From Thermomicrobiales bacterium (lineage in GTDB: Bacteria; Chloroflexota; Chloroflexia; Thermomicrobiales; UBA6265): 53,956 nt of DNA. Positions 6,900 through 15,511 of the stretch are shown in pieces. The position numbers and the translations under genes were made by a program. The notes below the pieces were generated by a model. It did no database searches. It was not told where the DNA came from and saw only the letters and a list, made by a program, of their open reading frames with translations. The stretch is from assembly GCA_019637585.1 (NCBI GenBank), contig JAHBVL010000016.1, positions 1 through 53,956 on the forward strand, read 5' to 3'. Position 1 is the first letter of the stretch, and each line of letters begins with the position of its first letter.

Positions 6900-9176
6900 T
6901 CAGTCGCCCGGGGCCAGGACGTGTCCGGTTTCGTCATGTTCGGGACGCGGCGTACCTTCAATGCGAAGGTCGGGCAACCAGTTCAGCCATGAGGGCAGGT
7001 ACCAGTTCCAATTGCCGAGCAACCGCATCGCGGCCGGCACCAGGATCGAACGGACGATGGTGGCGTCAATGGCGATCGCCACCGCCAGGCCAAAGCCCAT
7101 CTGCTGCAGTGAGGACAACTGCCCTGCCGCGAACCCGGAGAAGACCACCACCATGATCGCGGCGGCGCCGGTGATCAGCTTGGCGGTCAGCTGCAAACCG
7201 GTGGCCACGGCATGGGTGTTGTTGCCGGTCAAATCGAACTGTTCCCGGATACGGCTGATCAGGAAAACCTGGTAGTCCATCGAAAGACCAAAGAGCACGC
7301 AGAAGAGCATCAACGGCAGCCACGCTTCGATCGTCGGCGTCTGCGTGAATCCGAAGAACCCGGCGCCGTGACCTTCCTGGAAGACGAGCACCAGGAGACC
7401 GTAGGCCGCTCCGACCGAGAGAAGATTCATCACGATCGCCTTGAGCGGAATGACGATCGACCGGAACGCGATCATCAGCAGGATGAAGCTGAAACCGAGC
7501 ACGAAGGCGAAAACCCACGGCGTGCGCTGGTCGGTCAGATCGAAAAAGTCCTGGTTGAACGCGGTGTCGCCGGTGACATACACGCGCGCGTCCACGCCGT
7601 CGAACGCAGCCGGCACCAGGTCGGACCGCAGCACCGCCAACGCGTCATACGCGGCTTCGGCGTTCGGATCGGCCTCCGAGAAAACCTGGAAATGCGCCAG
7701 ATCGTTCTCCGGACTCCACATCGTGTCGCCGGCTGATGCGAATCCGGCCTCAGACGTCAGCGAGCTCTTCAGCGTTTCGATTGCGGCATTGACGTCGTCT
7801 GTGTTTTCGGCATCGACGACGATATCGAATGGTGAGAGCCGGCCAGCCGCGAACTTCTCATCGAGAACCATGAAGGCGGTTTTGACGTCGCTCTCAGGCA
7901 TGGTGGCGAACCCTTCGAATCCCTTGTTCATGTTGAAATAGGGAATCGACAGCGCCACCAGCAATCCGCCGGCCAGCAGCACACATGGCCAGGGGTGCGT
8001 CATGACCACACGGGAGACTCGTCCCCAGAAGCCTTTGTGAATGAGCTCCGCATCCTTCTTATAGGCAGCTGCGACGGCCGCATCGTCATATTTGAACCGG
8101 CGGGGCCAGTCGAGCTTGTTGCCGAGCAGACTGATGATCGCCGGAATGAGCGTCATCACCGCCAGCACAGCCACGATCACAACCAGAATCGCCCCTGTAC
8201 CAAGCGACTGAAAGATCGAGTTCGGCATGATGAAGAGCCCGAGCAGCGCAATGACCACGGTCAGACCCGAGAAGAGGACGGCCTTGCTGGCGGTGCCGCC
8301 GGCTTCCTCGATCGCATCGAGTTTCGACCGGCCGTGGCGGCGTTCTTCCCGATATCGCTCGACGACGAAGAGGGAATAGTCGATGCCGACCGCCAGACCG
8401 ATCAGGGTGATCATGTTGGTGACCAGGAAGGACAGGTCGCGGAAGTTGCCGATGAACGCCGCCAAACCGATGGCCACAAAGATCGCCACCAGCGCCAGCA
8501 CGATCGGCACGAACGCCGCCACGATGGCGCCGAAGACGACAATCAGGATGATGAAGGCGATCGGGATGCCGATCCCTTCGCCGCGTTGTAGGTCCTGCTC
8601 CGAGATCTCGTTGAACGCCACATTGAGCGACATCGACCCGACGCTGATCACGTCGATCTCATCGGTGGCGTGCTGGTCGAGGACGTCGAGATAGTCGTCG
8701 CTGTGATCGCTGACTTCATCAAGCGAACCAACCAGCGTGACCGGCACAATGACGGCGCTGCCGTCCTCGGCAACCAGTCCCTCCGCTTGCGAAGCGACTG
8801 CCGGGTCGTCCGATTCCGCGAACTCGTAGTAGCTGATTACGGAATCCGGATCGATGAACTCAGTCTGGCCGCGCAGATCCGCCACCACGCCATCGACAAC
8901 AGCCCGAAACGCCGGATCGTCGGCCGTCACCGAATCGGATGTGATGACCACCGTCTCCCGCTCGGGATCGGGATATTGCATCCGCTCTTCGAGCAGGTGC
9001 AGACCGGTCACCGAATCCTGATCGGCGTAGCTTTCGAAATCGGTCGTCAATGCGTCGCCGAGCCATGTCGCGGTCGACGCGCCAGCGACGACCATGGCGA
9101 TGATCCAGCCAAGAATGACCCACCAGGGTTTTTCGGCACTCCGTCTGGAAATGCCAGAAGTCGACAACAATGCCAT
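6900..9176 (-). CDS. MMPL/RND-family transporter
   Basis: A 758-aa inner-membrane transporter with two MMPL repeats. Each has an N-terminal helix, a large extracytoplasmic loop (about residues 45-190 and 400-530) and five to six helices. Typical features are GLAVGIDYSLFVVERYREE in the first repeat and the matching FGLSMDYQVFLISRIREQ in the second, carrying the intramembrane Asp. It probably exports a lipid or hydrophobic compound using the proton gradient. The start at 9176 has an AGGGGGAAT ribosome-binding site. The frame stays open upstream to 9962 without homology. A good promoter and a TetR-type palindrome sit just upstream, but no regulator gene is adjacent. Confidence 0.9.
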   Translation of the reverse strand: MALLSTSGISRRSAEKPWWVILGWIIAMVVAGASTATWLGDALTTDFESYADQDSVTGLHLLEERMQYPDPERETVVITSDSVTADDPAFRAVVDGVVADLRGQTEFIDPDSVISYYEFAESDDPAVASQAEGLVAEDGSAVIVPVTLVGSLDEVSDHSDDYLDVLDQHATDEIDVISVGSMSLNVAFNEISEQDLQRGEGIGIPIAFIILIVVFGAIVAAFVPIVLALVAIFVAIGLAAFIGNFRDLSFLVTNMITLIGLAVGIDYSLFVVERYREERRHGRSKLDAIEEAGGTASKAVLFSGLTVVIALLGLFIMPNSIFQSLGTGAILVVIVAVLAVMTLIPAIISLLGNKLDWPRRFKYDDAAVAAAYKKDAELIHKGFWGRVSRVVMTHPWPCVLLAGGLLVALSIPYFNMNKGFEGFATMPESDVKTAFMVLDEKFAAGRLSPFDIVVDAENTDDVNAAIETLKSSLTSEAGFASAGDTMWSPENDLAHFQVFSEADPNAEAAYDALAVLRSDLVPAAFDGVDARVYVTGDTAFNQDFFDLTDQRTPWVFAFVLGFSFILLMIAFRSIVIPLKAIVMNLLSVGAAYGLLVLVFQEGHGAGFFGFTQTPTIEAWLPLMLFCVLFGLSMDYQVFLISRIREQFDLTGNNTHAVATGLQLTAKLITGAAAIMVVVFSGFAAGQLSSLQQMGFGLAVAIAIDATIVRSILVPAAMRLLGNWNWYLPSWLNWLPDLRIEGTPRPEHDETGHVLAPGD

Positions 9177-9227
9177 GTGATTCCCCCTGAACCAACGGTC
9201 AGACAGCAACTCAGTCAATCGCTGCGC

Positions 9228-9237
9228 TGAACGTTCA
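9228..9237. promoter_or_regulatory. Palindromic operator candidate at MMPL promoter
   Basis: The perfect palindrome TGAACGTTCA starts 3 bases downstream of the -10 element of the MMPL promoter, the position where a repressor blocks initiation. The symmetry resembles operators of TetR-family repressors of exporters. No such regulator is encoded next to it, so any regulator must be elsewhere. Confidence 0.5.
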
Positions 9238-9240
9238 CTT

Positions 9241-9269
9241 ATCCTATGGTCGGTCTGGAGTGGAGTCAA
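9241..9269 (-). promoter_or_regulatory. Sigma70-type promoter for the MMPL gene
   Basis: Read on the minus strand: -35 TTGACT (9264-9269), exactly 17 bp spacer, -10 TAGGAT (9241-9246). It would start transcription near 9233, inside the palindromic operator and about 57 bases before the MMPL start codon. Confidence 0.6.
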
Positions 9270-9317
9270 TCGACACCGCGCATCACTTTTTCGTGCGATT
9301 TTCAGGAGAAGCGGCCA

Positions 9318-9716
9318 GTGAACGACCAAGCGGCGAACTCGAAAACTCGCTTGCTTCTGCTGAATCGCGATCTCATGGCAGGAATCGCGGTAACCAATGC
9401 CGCGAAGACGCTCGACCTGCGTGTCGATCGCGCGACAAGTGCGTCGGAACTGGTGGAACGGTGGAGTTCGGCGAAAGAGCAGGTCGCGGTCGTCGTGCTC
9501 GACCTGAACATGCCGGTCGAGTGGGACGACCTCGCCGAAATGCTGACTGGAGCCGAGGGCGATCCGCCGGTGATCGGATTCGGCCCGCATGTCGATGTCG
9601 AGGGACGGCGAGCCGCGAAACAGGCCGGTCTGAAGCGGATCTATTCCAACGGTGACTTCCACCGGCAGATGGGCGAGATCATCGCCCGGTACGCAGGAAT
9701 CGATCCCCAACACTGA
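9318..9716 (+). CDS. Stand-alone degenerate receiver-like protein
   Basis: A 132-aa protein with the alternating beta/alpha pattern of a response-regulator receiver and no output domain. The phosphoacceptor position is present as Asp62 in VVVLDLNMP. The usual acidic pair after strand 1 is replaced (LLLLNRD), the Thr/Ser position reads FGPH, and the conserved Lys-Pro is missing (KRIYSNGD). It is therefore likely a pseudo-receiver used for binding rather than phospho-signalling. The start is GTG 9318 with an AGGAGAAG ribosome-binding site; an ATG at 9246 lies inside the MMPL promoter. It is divergent from the MMPL gene. Confidence 0.65.
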   Translation: MNDQAANSKTRLLLLNRDLMAGIAVTNAAKTLDLRVDRATSASELVERWSSAKEQVAVVVLDLNMPVEWDDLAEMLTGAEGDPPVIGFGPHVDVEGRRAAKQAGLKRIYSNGDFHRQMGEIIARYAGIDPQH

Positions 9717-9738
9717 TCTTCGCCTGACCGCGGATTGT

Positions 9739-10080
9739 CCCTCACCCCCGACCCCTCTCCCGACCGCGGGATATCCCTCACCCCCAACCCCTCTCCCGAC
9801 CGCGGGATATCCCTCACCCCCGACCCCTCTCCCGACCGCGGGAGAGGGGAGAGGGTCTCCTTCTTCGCGACGTCTTGCTCGCCGTCTTCCCGTCTTGCCG
9901 TCTTGCCGTCTTGCCGTCTCCGTCCTCACCCTGCCCTCTCCCGACCGCGGGATATCCCTCACCCCCGACCCCTCTCCCGACCGCGGGAGAGGGGAGAGGG
10001 TCTACTTCTTCGCGACGTCTTGCTCGCCGTCTTCCCGTCTTCCCGTCTTGCCGTCTCCGTCCTCACCCTGCCCTCCCCCT
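9739..10080. repeat. Tandem and nested GC-rich repeat array
   Basis: A 36-bp unit beginning CCCTCACCCCCGACCCC and ending CGACCGCGGGATAT starts at 9739, 9775 and 9811, and recurs near 9955. The unit at 9811 and the later one both continue into the same ~100-bp tail. That tail has the hairpin CCTCTCCCgaccgcGGGAGAGG, then CTTCTTCGCGACGTCTTGCTCG, and a run of short GTCTTGCC/GTCTTCCC repeats. Related hairpins lie at 6791-6898. The array fills the 433-bp gene-free gap 9717-10149. Spacers are absent, so it is not CRISPR. Confidence 0.85.
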
Positions 10081-10149
10081 TTGCCAATCCCCTCTCACCT
10101 CGTACCATTCCTCCACGACACTCGCGCGTGAGAGAAATGAGTTCCATCC

Positions 10150-12585
10150 ATGCGGTCATCGGCTCATACGGTCATCGTCGGTGCAGGAATCGTTGGGGTT
10201 TCGGCGGCGTGGGAACTGGCGAAACGGGGACGATCCGGGATCCTGGTCATCGATCAGAAACCGCTCTTTCGGACCGGCGGCTCCACGTCCCATGCGCCGG
10301 GAGGCGTGTTTCAGAACAACCCCAGTCGCACGGTGTCGACACTGGCCCAGTGGACGGTCGATACCTTCATTGATGTGTCGGACGAAGGCTCCCCGACCTA
10401 CTTCCCGGTGAGCAGTCTGGAAATCGCCACCACGCGGGAGCGGTGGACCGATCTCCACCGCAAAGCCGGTTACGCCACAAGCTGGGGACTCGACGCCCGG
10501 TTGCTCGATCCGGATGCAACGGGACAGCTCCTTCCCCATCTGAATACCTCGCTCATCTACGGATCGATCCAGGTGCAACGGGACGGCATCGTCCGCGCTG
10601 TGCCGACCGTCGAGCGAATCGCGCGCCGGGCCGAAGCACTGGGGGTCGAATTCGCCGGTGAAATTACTCTGACCGGTGTGCGAATCGAGCGGGGCCGCGT
10701 GGTCGGGATCGACACCGACCGCGGACCGATCGCCTGCGAACGAGTCGTCCTTTGCACGGGAATCTGGGGACCGCTGGTCGGCGAGATGGCCGGCATCCGG
10801 GTGCCGATTCAGCCATGCGCTCACCCCTATGTCCGGAGCGCGCCGCTGCCCCAGCTGAGGGGGTTGGTCGAAATCGAGCAGCCACTCTGGCGCCACCAGG
10901 ACCACTCGATGTACCTCTGGCAGGATGGCGACCGTCTGGGCGTCGGCAACTACCAGCACGAACCGCATCTCGTCCTATCGCGGGCAATCCGCAACGAGCT
11001 CGCCTCTCCCGCCGAACTCCCCTTCGATGCGTCGATGATCGAACCAGGCATCCGCGAAGCCGAGCGCCTCCTGCCGAAACTGGCCGGGTTCCCCATCGAG
11101 GACCGGGTCTATGGGATGTTTTCATTCACGCCGGATGGCAACGCACTGATCGGAGAGGTATCCGGGACCCGCGGGCTCTGGTCGGCCATGGCCATCTGGG
11201 TCACACACTCGGCCGGATCGGGCCGGCTCCTGGCTGAACTGATGGAGGAAGGCGCGGCCGAGCTCGACTGGCGTGATGTCGACGTCAACCGCTTCGCCGA
11301 GCATCAGGCAACCTGGTCGTATGTGGAGACGCGAGGCGGCCAACAGTACCGCGAGGTCTACGACATCATTCACCCCCGTCAGCAGATCAGCGAGCCCCGA
11401 CGGCTCCGCCGGGCGCCCTGGTACGAGCGGCAGCTCGATCTGGGAGCGGTGTTCGCCGAATCGAACGGCTGGGAACGTCCGCAGTGGTATGAAGCGAACG
11501 ACGACCTGCCCCGCCCGCTGTATGGAGCCGCGCGCGACAGCTGGTCGGCGCAGGAATGGTCGCCAATCTGCGCGTCTGAGCATCTGGCCACGCGCTCGGC
11601 GATTGGGTTGTTCGATATGAGCACTTTCATGCGCATCGAGCTGGAAGGCGCGGATGCCCTCCCAGCGCTGGAACGCCTGACCTGCAGCCGAGTCGACCGC
11701 CCAGTCGGCAGGGTGACCTACAGTCTGCTGCTCAATGAACGAGGCGGCATCGAAAGCGACGTAACGATCGCCCGGCTGGCGGAAGACCGGTTCATGATGA
11801 TGGCCGGTAGCGCCAGCGGACCGCGTGACCTGGCCTGGGTTCGCCGGCAGACCCAGGATTTCGAGCGGCTCCACGTGGCAGATGTCACGTCAGCATGGTG
11901 CGCTCTTGGCGTCTGGGGACCGAACGCGCAGACGTTGATCGACAACATCGGGGAAGGCGTGGCGCTCGACGAGCTCCCCCCATACCAAATCCAATCGATC
12001 ATCATCGCCGGAATCCCGGTGCTGGCGATGCGCATGTCCTACGTCGGCGAAAACGGTTTGGAGTTGCATACAACAACAGAATTCGGCGGCGCGCTCTTCG
12101 AGGCGATCTGGAACGCCGGCGAGGATCTGGGCATCGTCGCTGCAGGCGGCGGCGCAATGGATACGCTCCGTCTCGAAGCGGGATACCGCGCCCTGGGGAC
12201 TGATCTGCGGGGCGAATACACACCCTTCGAGGCAGGATTGGGATTCGCCGTCGACCGATCGCGCCAGAACTCCATTGGGGCAACCGCTCTCGCGGACCGG
12301 CCCATCCGGAAATGTCTCACCAGCCTGGGGTTCGACGATCGAGGCGTGATGCCACTGGGCAAGGAACCGGTCTTCGCCGGCGAATCGCTGGCCGGATATG
12401 TCACCAGCGCCGGGTTCGGATACACCGTTGGGTGCGGTATCGCCCTCGCCTATCTGCCCACCGATCTCGATCCGAACACGCCGCTTTCCTTTGAATACTT
12501 CGGGCAACGGTACCCGTTGCGCAGACTGAGCGAGCCACCCCTGCCGAAACCGTCGATGAGGGAAAATCGCCCACTTTCGCACTGA
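10150..12585 (+). CDS. FAD-dependent dimethylglycine/sarcosine dehydrogenase-like protein with GcvT domain
   Basis: An 811-aa two-part enzyme. The N-terminal half (about 1-380) is a DAO-type flavoprotein with VIVGAGIVGVSAAWELAKRG and TGGSTSHAPGG. The second motif aligns with the WHAAG segment that holds covalently linked FAD in dimethylglycine dehydrogenase. The C-terminal half (about 440-800) is an aminomethyltransferase (GcvT) fold that in relatives passes the released one-carbon unit to tetrahydrofolate. It probably oxidatively demethylates an N-methyl amino acid. It is the first gene after the repeat array and precedes the sugar transporter cluster. Whether it belongs to that transcript is unclear, because several hairpins follow it. 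Confidence 0.88.
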   Translation: MRSSAHTVIVGAGIVGVSAAWELAKRGRSGILVIDQKPLFRTGGSTSHAPGGVFQNNPSRTVSTLAQWTVDTFIDVSDEGSPTYFPVSSLEIATTRERWTDLHRKAGYATSWGLDARLLDPDATGQLLPHLNTSLIYGSIQVQRDGIVRAVPTVERIARRAEALGVEFAGEITLTGVRIERGRVVGIDTDRGPIACERVVLCTGIWGPLVGEMAGIRVPIQPCAHPYVRSAPLPQLRGLVEIEQPLWRHQDHSMYLWQDGDRLGVGNYQHEPHLVLSRAIRNELASPAELPFDASMIEPGIREAERLLPKLAGFPIEDRVYGMFSFTPDGNALIGEVSGTRGLWSAMAIWVTHSAGSGRLLAELMEEGAAELDWRDVDVNRFAEHQATWSYVETRGGQQYREVYDIIHPRQQISEPRRLRRAPWYERQLDLGAVFAESNGWERPQWYEANDDLPRPLYGAARDSWSAQEWSPICASEHLATRSAIGLFDMSTFMRIELEGADALPALERLTCSRVDRPVGRVTYSLLLNERGGIESDVTIARLAEDRFMMMAGSASGPRDLAWVRRQTQDFERLHVADVTSAWCALGVWGPNAQTLIDNIGEGVALDELPPYQIQSIIIAGIPVLAMRMSYVGENGLELHTTTEFGGALFEAIWNAGEDLGIVAAGGGAMDTLRLEAGYRALGTDLRGEYTPFEAGLGFAVDRSRQNSIGATALADRPIRKCLTSLGFDDRGVMPLGKEPVFAGESLAGYVTSAGFGYTVGCGIALAYLPTDLDPNTPLSFEYFGQRYPLRRLSEPPLPKPSMRENRPLSH

Positions 12586-12609
12586 TCCCTGCGGGGGATG
12601 CCGCTCCGC

Positions 12610-12722
12610 CGTTGTGGGTCGCCGCACAACGACGCGCTTCAACGCCATCTCCCCGGCGTTGCGATGCAAGCCGGGACGGTTCGTGCCAGAGAGATACCCA
12701 TTTCAGGAGAAATTTGGGTATC
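12610..12722 (+). promoter_or_regulatory. Three-hairpin leader before first sugar-binding protein
   Basis: Three inverted repeats fill the gap after the dehydrogenase gene: CGTTGTG/CACAACG (12610-12631), AACGCC/GGCGTT (12641-12660), and GATACCCA-TTTC-AGGA-GAAA-TT-TGGGTATC (12693-12722). The third places AGGA in its loop and ends 2 bases before the GTG at 12725. It could be an operator or an RNA structure controlling translation. No known riboswitch was recognised. Confidence 0.5.
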
Positions 12723-12724
12723 CT

Positions 12725-13870
12725 GTGAACAGTCAAGTGCGAAGGAGCACGACAATTTCACTTGTGCGGACGCTGACCAGACAGACTTTCCTCCGGGCCT
12801 CCGCTATTGCGGCCGCTGCAGGGTTGTGCCGGACACGAGTTGGGTCATTCGTCGCTGACGCGCTCGCCGACGAGCACGATCCCGATACGCTGGTTCGAAC
12901 CCTCAAACCCTCCGATCTCCCGAGCGACTGGAAACTTCCCGCCCACACCGGCCATGTCGTCGACTATCAGGTCAGTGAGTGGAATCAGTACCTGATCCAG
13001 GGCGAATCAGACCGGGCCGCGGACTACGGCATCACCTTCACCGTTGTCGATGCCGGACTCGATCCCGAAGCGTCGCTGGCGGGTATCGAAGAACTGATGG
13101 CGGGCGGGGTCAACGTGCTGAACTTCACCGCCGTCGATCCCCGATCCGCAGCCGACAGTATCGCCGCTGTTGCCTCGGAAGGCGTTCCGGTGATCTGTGC
13201 AACTTCTGCCGTCGACGGCTGCTCGACCGTCGTCTCGGCGGACAATTATGGCGCGGCCTTCGCTGTCGGGGTCTGGGCGGGCAACGATGTCAAGGAGCGG
13301 CTCGGCGGTTCCGCGGTGGTGCTCGATGTCGGATACGCCGCGCTCGAGAGCACCGTCCAGCGATCGAAGGGGTTTCTGGATGGCATCACCTCGATTCTGG
13401 GCGAAGAGCAGGTCACCGCGGTTTCGGTCGACGGCAACGGCCTGAAAGATGTATCCGTCACCGTCGCCACAGAAGTTCTCCTCGAGCAGCCGGATGTCAA
13501 CGTCATTTTTGGGATCAATGACGATTCGGCCATCGGCGCGCTTCAGGCGTACGAAGCGGCTGGATTCAATCTGGAGAGCCTGCTGGTGGTGGGGTTCGGA
13601 TGCGACGGCACCGCCTGCAAGGATCTGCTCCAGGAAGAAGGTCCGTACAAGGTATCGGCGGCAACCTTTCCTGAGTATCAGGGGCGCCTGCTCATCGACG
13701 CCGGTGTCGCCGCGTTCAACGACGTCGATCTTCCCGACACGCTCGTCGCCCCTTCGGTGCCGATGACCGCGCTCAACCTGAAGCAGTACTACTCGGTCGA
13801 CGACGACACGTATGTGCCCAACTTCGACGCGATTTCCGCAATTCCGATCGAGCTCATCCGGCGGCACTGA
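12725..13870 (+). CDS. Sugar ABC transporter substrate-binding protein (first paralog)
   Basis: A periplasmic-binding-protein family 1 (RbsB-like) solute receptor of about 381 aa, exported and feeding the permeases downstream. The mature part reads as two alpha/beta lobes, with markers VNVLNFTAVDP, VVSADNYGAAFAVGVWAG, VNVIFGINDDSAIGA and LLVVGFGCDG. It is a close paralog of the next gene. The N-terminus TRQTFLRASAIAAAAG resembles a Tat signal with the second Arg replaced by Gln. The start is uncertain: GTG 12725 or GTG 12764; the AAGGAG at 12742 is 16 bases from the latter. The frame upstream to 12614 lacks homology. Confidence 0.85.
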   Translation: MNSQVRRSTTISLVRTLTRQTFLRASAIAAAAGLCRTRVGSFVADALADEHDPDTLVRTLKPSDLPSDWKLPAHTGHVVDYQVSEWNQYLIQGESDRAADYGITFTVVDAGLDPEASLAGIEELMAGGVNVLNFTAVDPRSAADSIAAVASEGVPVICATSAVDGCSTVVSADNYGAAFAVGVWAGNDVKERLGGSAVVLDVGYAALESTVQRSKGFLDGITSILGEEQVTAVSVDGNGLKDVSVTVATEVLLEQPDVNVIFGINDDSAIGALQAYEAAGFNLESLLVVGFGCDGTACKDLLQEEGPYKVSAATFPEYQGRLLIDAGVAAFNDVDLPDTLVAPSVPMTALNLKQYYSVDDDTYVPNFDAISAIPIELIRRH

Positions 13871-13976
13871 CCGACCGTGTAGTGATCTCTGAGGTTCGGC
13901 GGTCCGGCTCCGCATCGCTGTGTGCGGCGGACTCCTGTCCCACGCCGCCGCAAATGCCCGAAGTCGCTTTCGCGAG

Positions 13977-14005
13977 TTGACAATGTTTGCGCATATCTCC
14001 AGAAT
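13977..14005 (+). promoter_or_regulatory. Promoter candidate with long leader before second binding protein
   Basis: TTGACA (13977-13982), a 17-bp spacer and CAGAAT (14000-14005) form a good -35 and a fair -10. Transcription would begin near 14012, leaving a ~380-base leader before the GTG at 14393. The leader includes a perfect hairpin CCACCCG-GACATA-CGGGTGG (14078-14097). I saw no gene in the 522-bp stretch 13871-14392. Confidence 0.45.
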
Positions 14006-14392
14006 GGCGGAAACAAGCAGGATGGTTCGGCCACGAGGGCGCACATGTCTCCACATTGGCCACACAACAACGATCGACCACCCGGACATACGGGTGGAAC
14101 GAGCGTGGAACTCGTCTGCCTGGCGGATTCTGGCTTTCGAATCGCCCCAAGATCGGTCGATCGACGCCAGGTGAGACGTTCATGAATCCATCGACATGGC
14201 AGGTTCGACAGGAAGGTGCGAGTTTGGGGCTGAGGCTCCGGCACGATCGCGTCCTTCGAGAAGCAAAACAACGCTCATTCCTGGATATTTGGTAGTTCTC
14301 GTGGCACGCAGAGGAGGGCTTGCCGCGCTGATGCACTGGTGGCGTTCGATCATCTTCGGGTCACAGAGATCCGAGGGATAAAGGAGAATGTC

Positions 14393-15499
14393 GTGACGAA
14401 ACAACGCAACCGAAACCGCTGGTTCGTGCAGATCGGGTTTGCACTGGCCGCGTTCCTGGCATTCAGCCAGATCGCGATCGCCCAGGATTCCTCTCCCACC
14501 GCCGCGGAGATGGAAGGGGACGCGATGGTCCGCAGCATGGACCCATCCGCTCTGCCCGACGGCTGGACACTGCCGGAGAAGGTTGGCCACGTGACCAACT
14601 ATCTGGTGCATGAGTGGTATCAGAACCTGACCAAGGGCGAGCAGGCCCGCGCCGATGAGTGGGGCATCAGCTTCTCCATCAACGACGCCAATCTCGACCT
14701 GGAAACCTCCCTTGCCGCTGTCGACGATCTCGTCTCGCAGGGCGTCGATGTCCTGAACTTCACGCCGGTGAACGAGGAAGCGTCCGGCCCGAAGATCACC
14801 GAAGTCGCCGCGACGGGTCTGCCCATCATCTGCGAGTCATCGCCGACCGCTGGGTGCACAACCCTCGTCTCAATCGATGACTACGCGGCCGGCTTCAAAG
14901 TCGGTGTCTGGGCTGGCAACTACGTCAATGAGAATCTCGGTGGCCAGGCAGTCGTTCTCGATGTCGGTCTGCCGGCATTGACGACGACGGTTGCTCGGTC
15001 GACCGGTTTCTGGGACGGTCTCGTCTCGGTTCTCGGCGACAACGCCACGCTCGCCCAGTCGGTTGACGGACAGGGGCTCAAGGACCAGGCAGTGACTGTC
15101 TCCGCCGACGCCTTGACCGCGCATCCGGATGTGAATGTCATCTTCGGCATCAATGACGACTCCGCTCTGGGCGGCATGCAGTCGTACGAAGCGGCCGGTC
15201 TCGATATGGACGCGCTGCTCGTGGTCGGCTTTGGCTGCGAAGGCAACGCCTGCAAGGACGCTCTTGCAGAAGGCAGCCCGTACAAGGTCTCGGCAGCAAT
15301 GTTCCCTGAGTATCAGGGACGCCTGCTGATCGATGCCGGTATCGTCGCCTTCAATGGCGTCGAGTTGCCGCCGCATCTGATTGCTCCGTCGACCCCGATC
15401 ACAGCTGACAACCTCGGCGACTTCTACACCCTCGAAGACGGCGCCTACTCCGCCAACTTCGATGCCATCGCCCAGATCTCTGTCGAAGGCGAGAGCTAG
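14393..15499 (+). CDS. Sugar ABC transporter substrate-binding protein (second paralog)
   Basis: A 368-aa secreted solute-binding protein with a standard Sec signal peptide (basic start, FVQIGFALAAFLAF, cleavage near AIAQ). It shares long blocks with the preceding receptor, including VNVIFGINDDSA, LVVGFGC(D/E)G and FPEYQGRLLIDAG, so the two arose by tandem duplication. It should capture a sugar or sugar-like solute for the two permeases and ATPase that follow. The start is GTG 14393 with AAAGGAGAA upstream. A perfect 13-bp stem-loop follows its stop codon. Confidence 0.92.
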   Translation: MTKQRNRNRWFVQIGFALAAFLAFSQIAIAQDSSPTAAEMEGDAMVRSMDPSALPDGWTLPEKVGHVTNYLVHEWYQNLTKGEQARADEWGISFSINDANLDLETSLAAVDDLVSQGVDVLNFTPVNEEASGPKITEVAATGLPIICESSPTAGCTTLVSIDDYAAGFKVGVWAGNYVNENLGGQAVVLDVGLPALTTTVARSTGFWDGLVSVLGDNATLAQSVDGQGLKDQAVTVSADALTAHPDVNVIFGINDDSALGGMQSYEAAGLDMDALLVVGFGCEGNACKDALAEGSPYKVSAAMFPEYQGRLLIDAGIVAFNGVELPPHLIAPSTPITADNLGDFYTLEDGAYSANFDAIAQISVEGES

Positions 15500-15511
15500 T
15501 CGCAATGACCT

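Noticed and set aside
6900-9962. A 1020-aa version of the MMPL protein starting in the repeat array
   Set aside because: The extra 262 residues are antisense to the receiver-like gene and to repeats. A ribosome-binding site and the first membrane helix place the start at 9176.
9739-10080. Regular repeats resembling a CRISPR array
   Set aside because: Units abut directly with no unique spacers, the longer unit is duplicated as a whole, and no cas gene is nearby. It is a tandem GC-hairpin array.
14101-14160. TTCGAATC resembling a tRNA T-arm
   Set aside because: No acceptor stem, anticodon arm or CCA-type end can be folded around it. No tRNA was found in the window.
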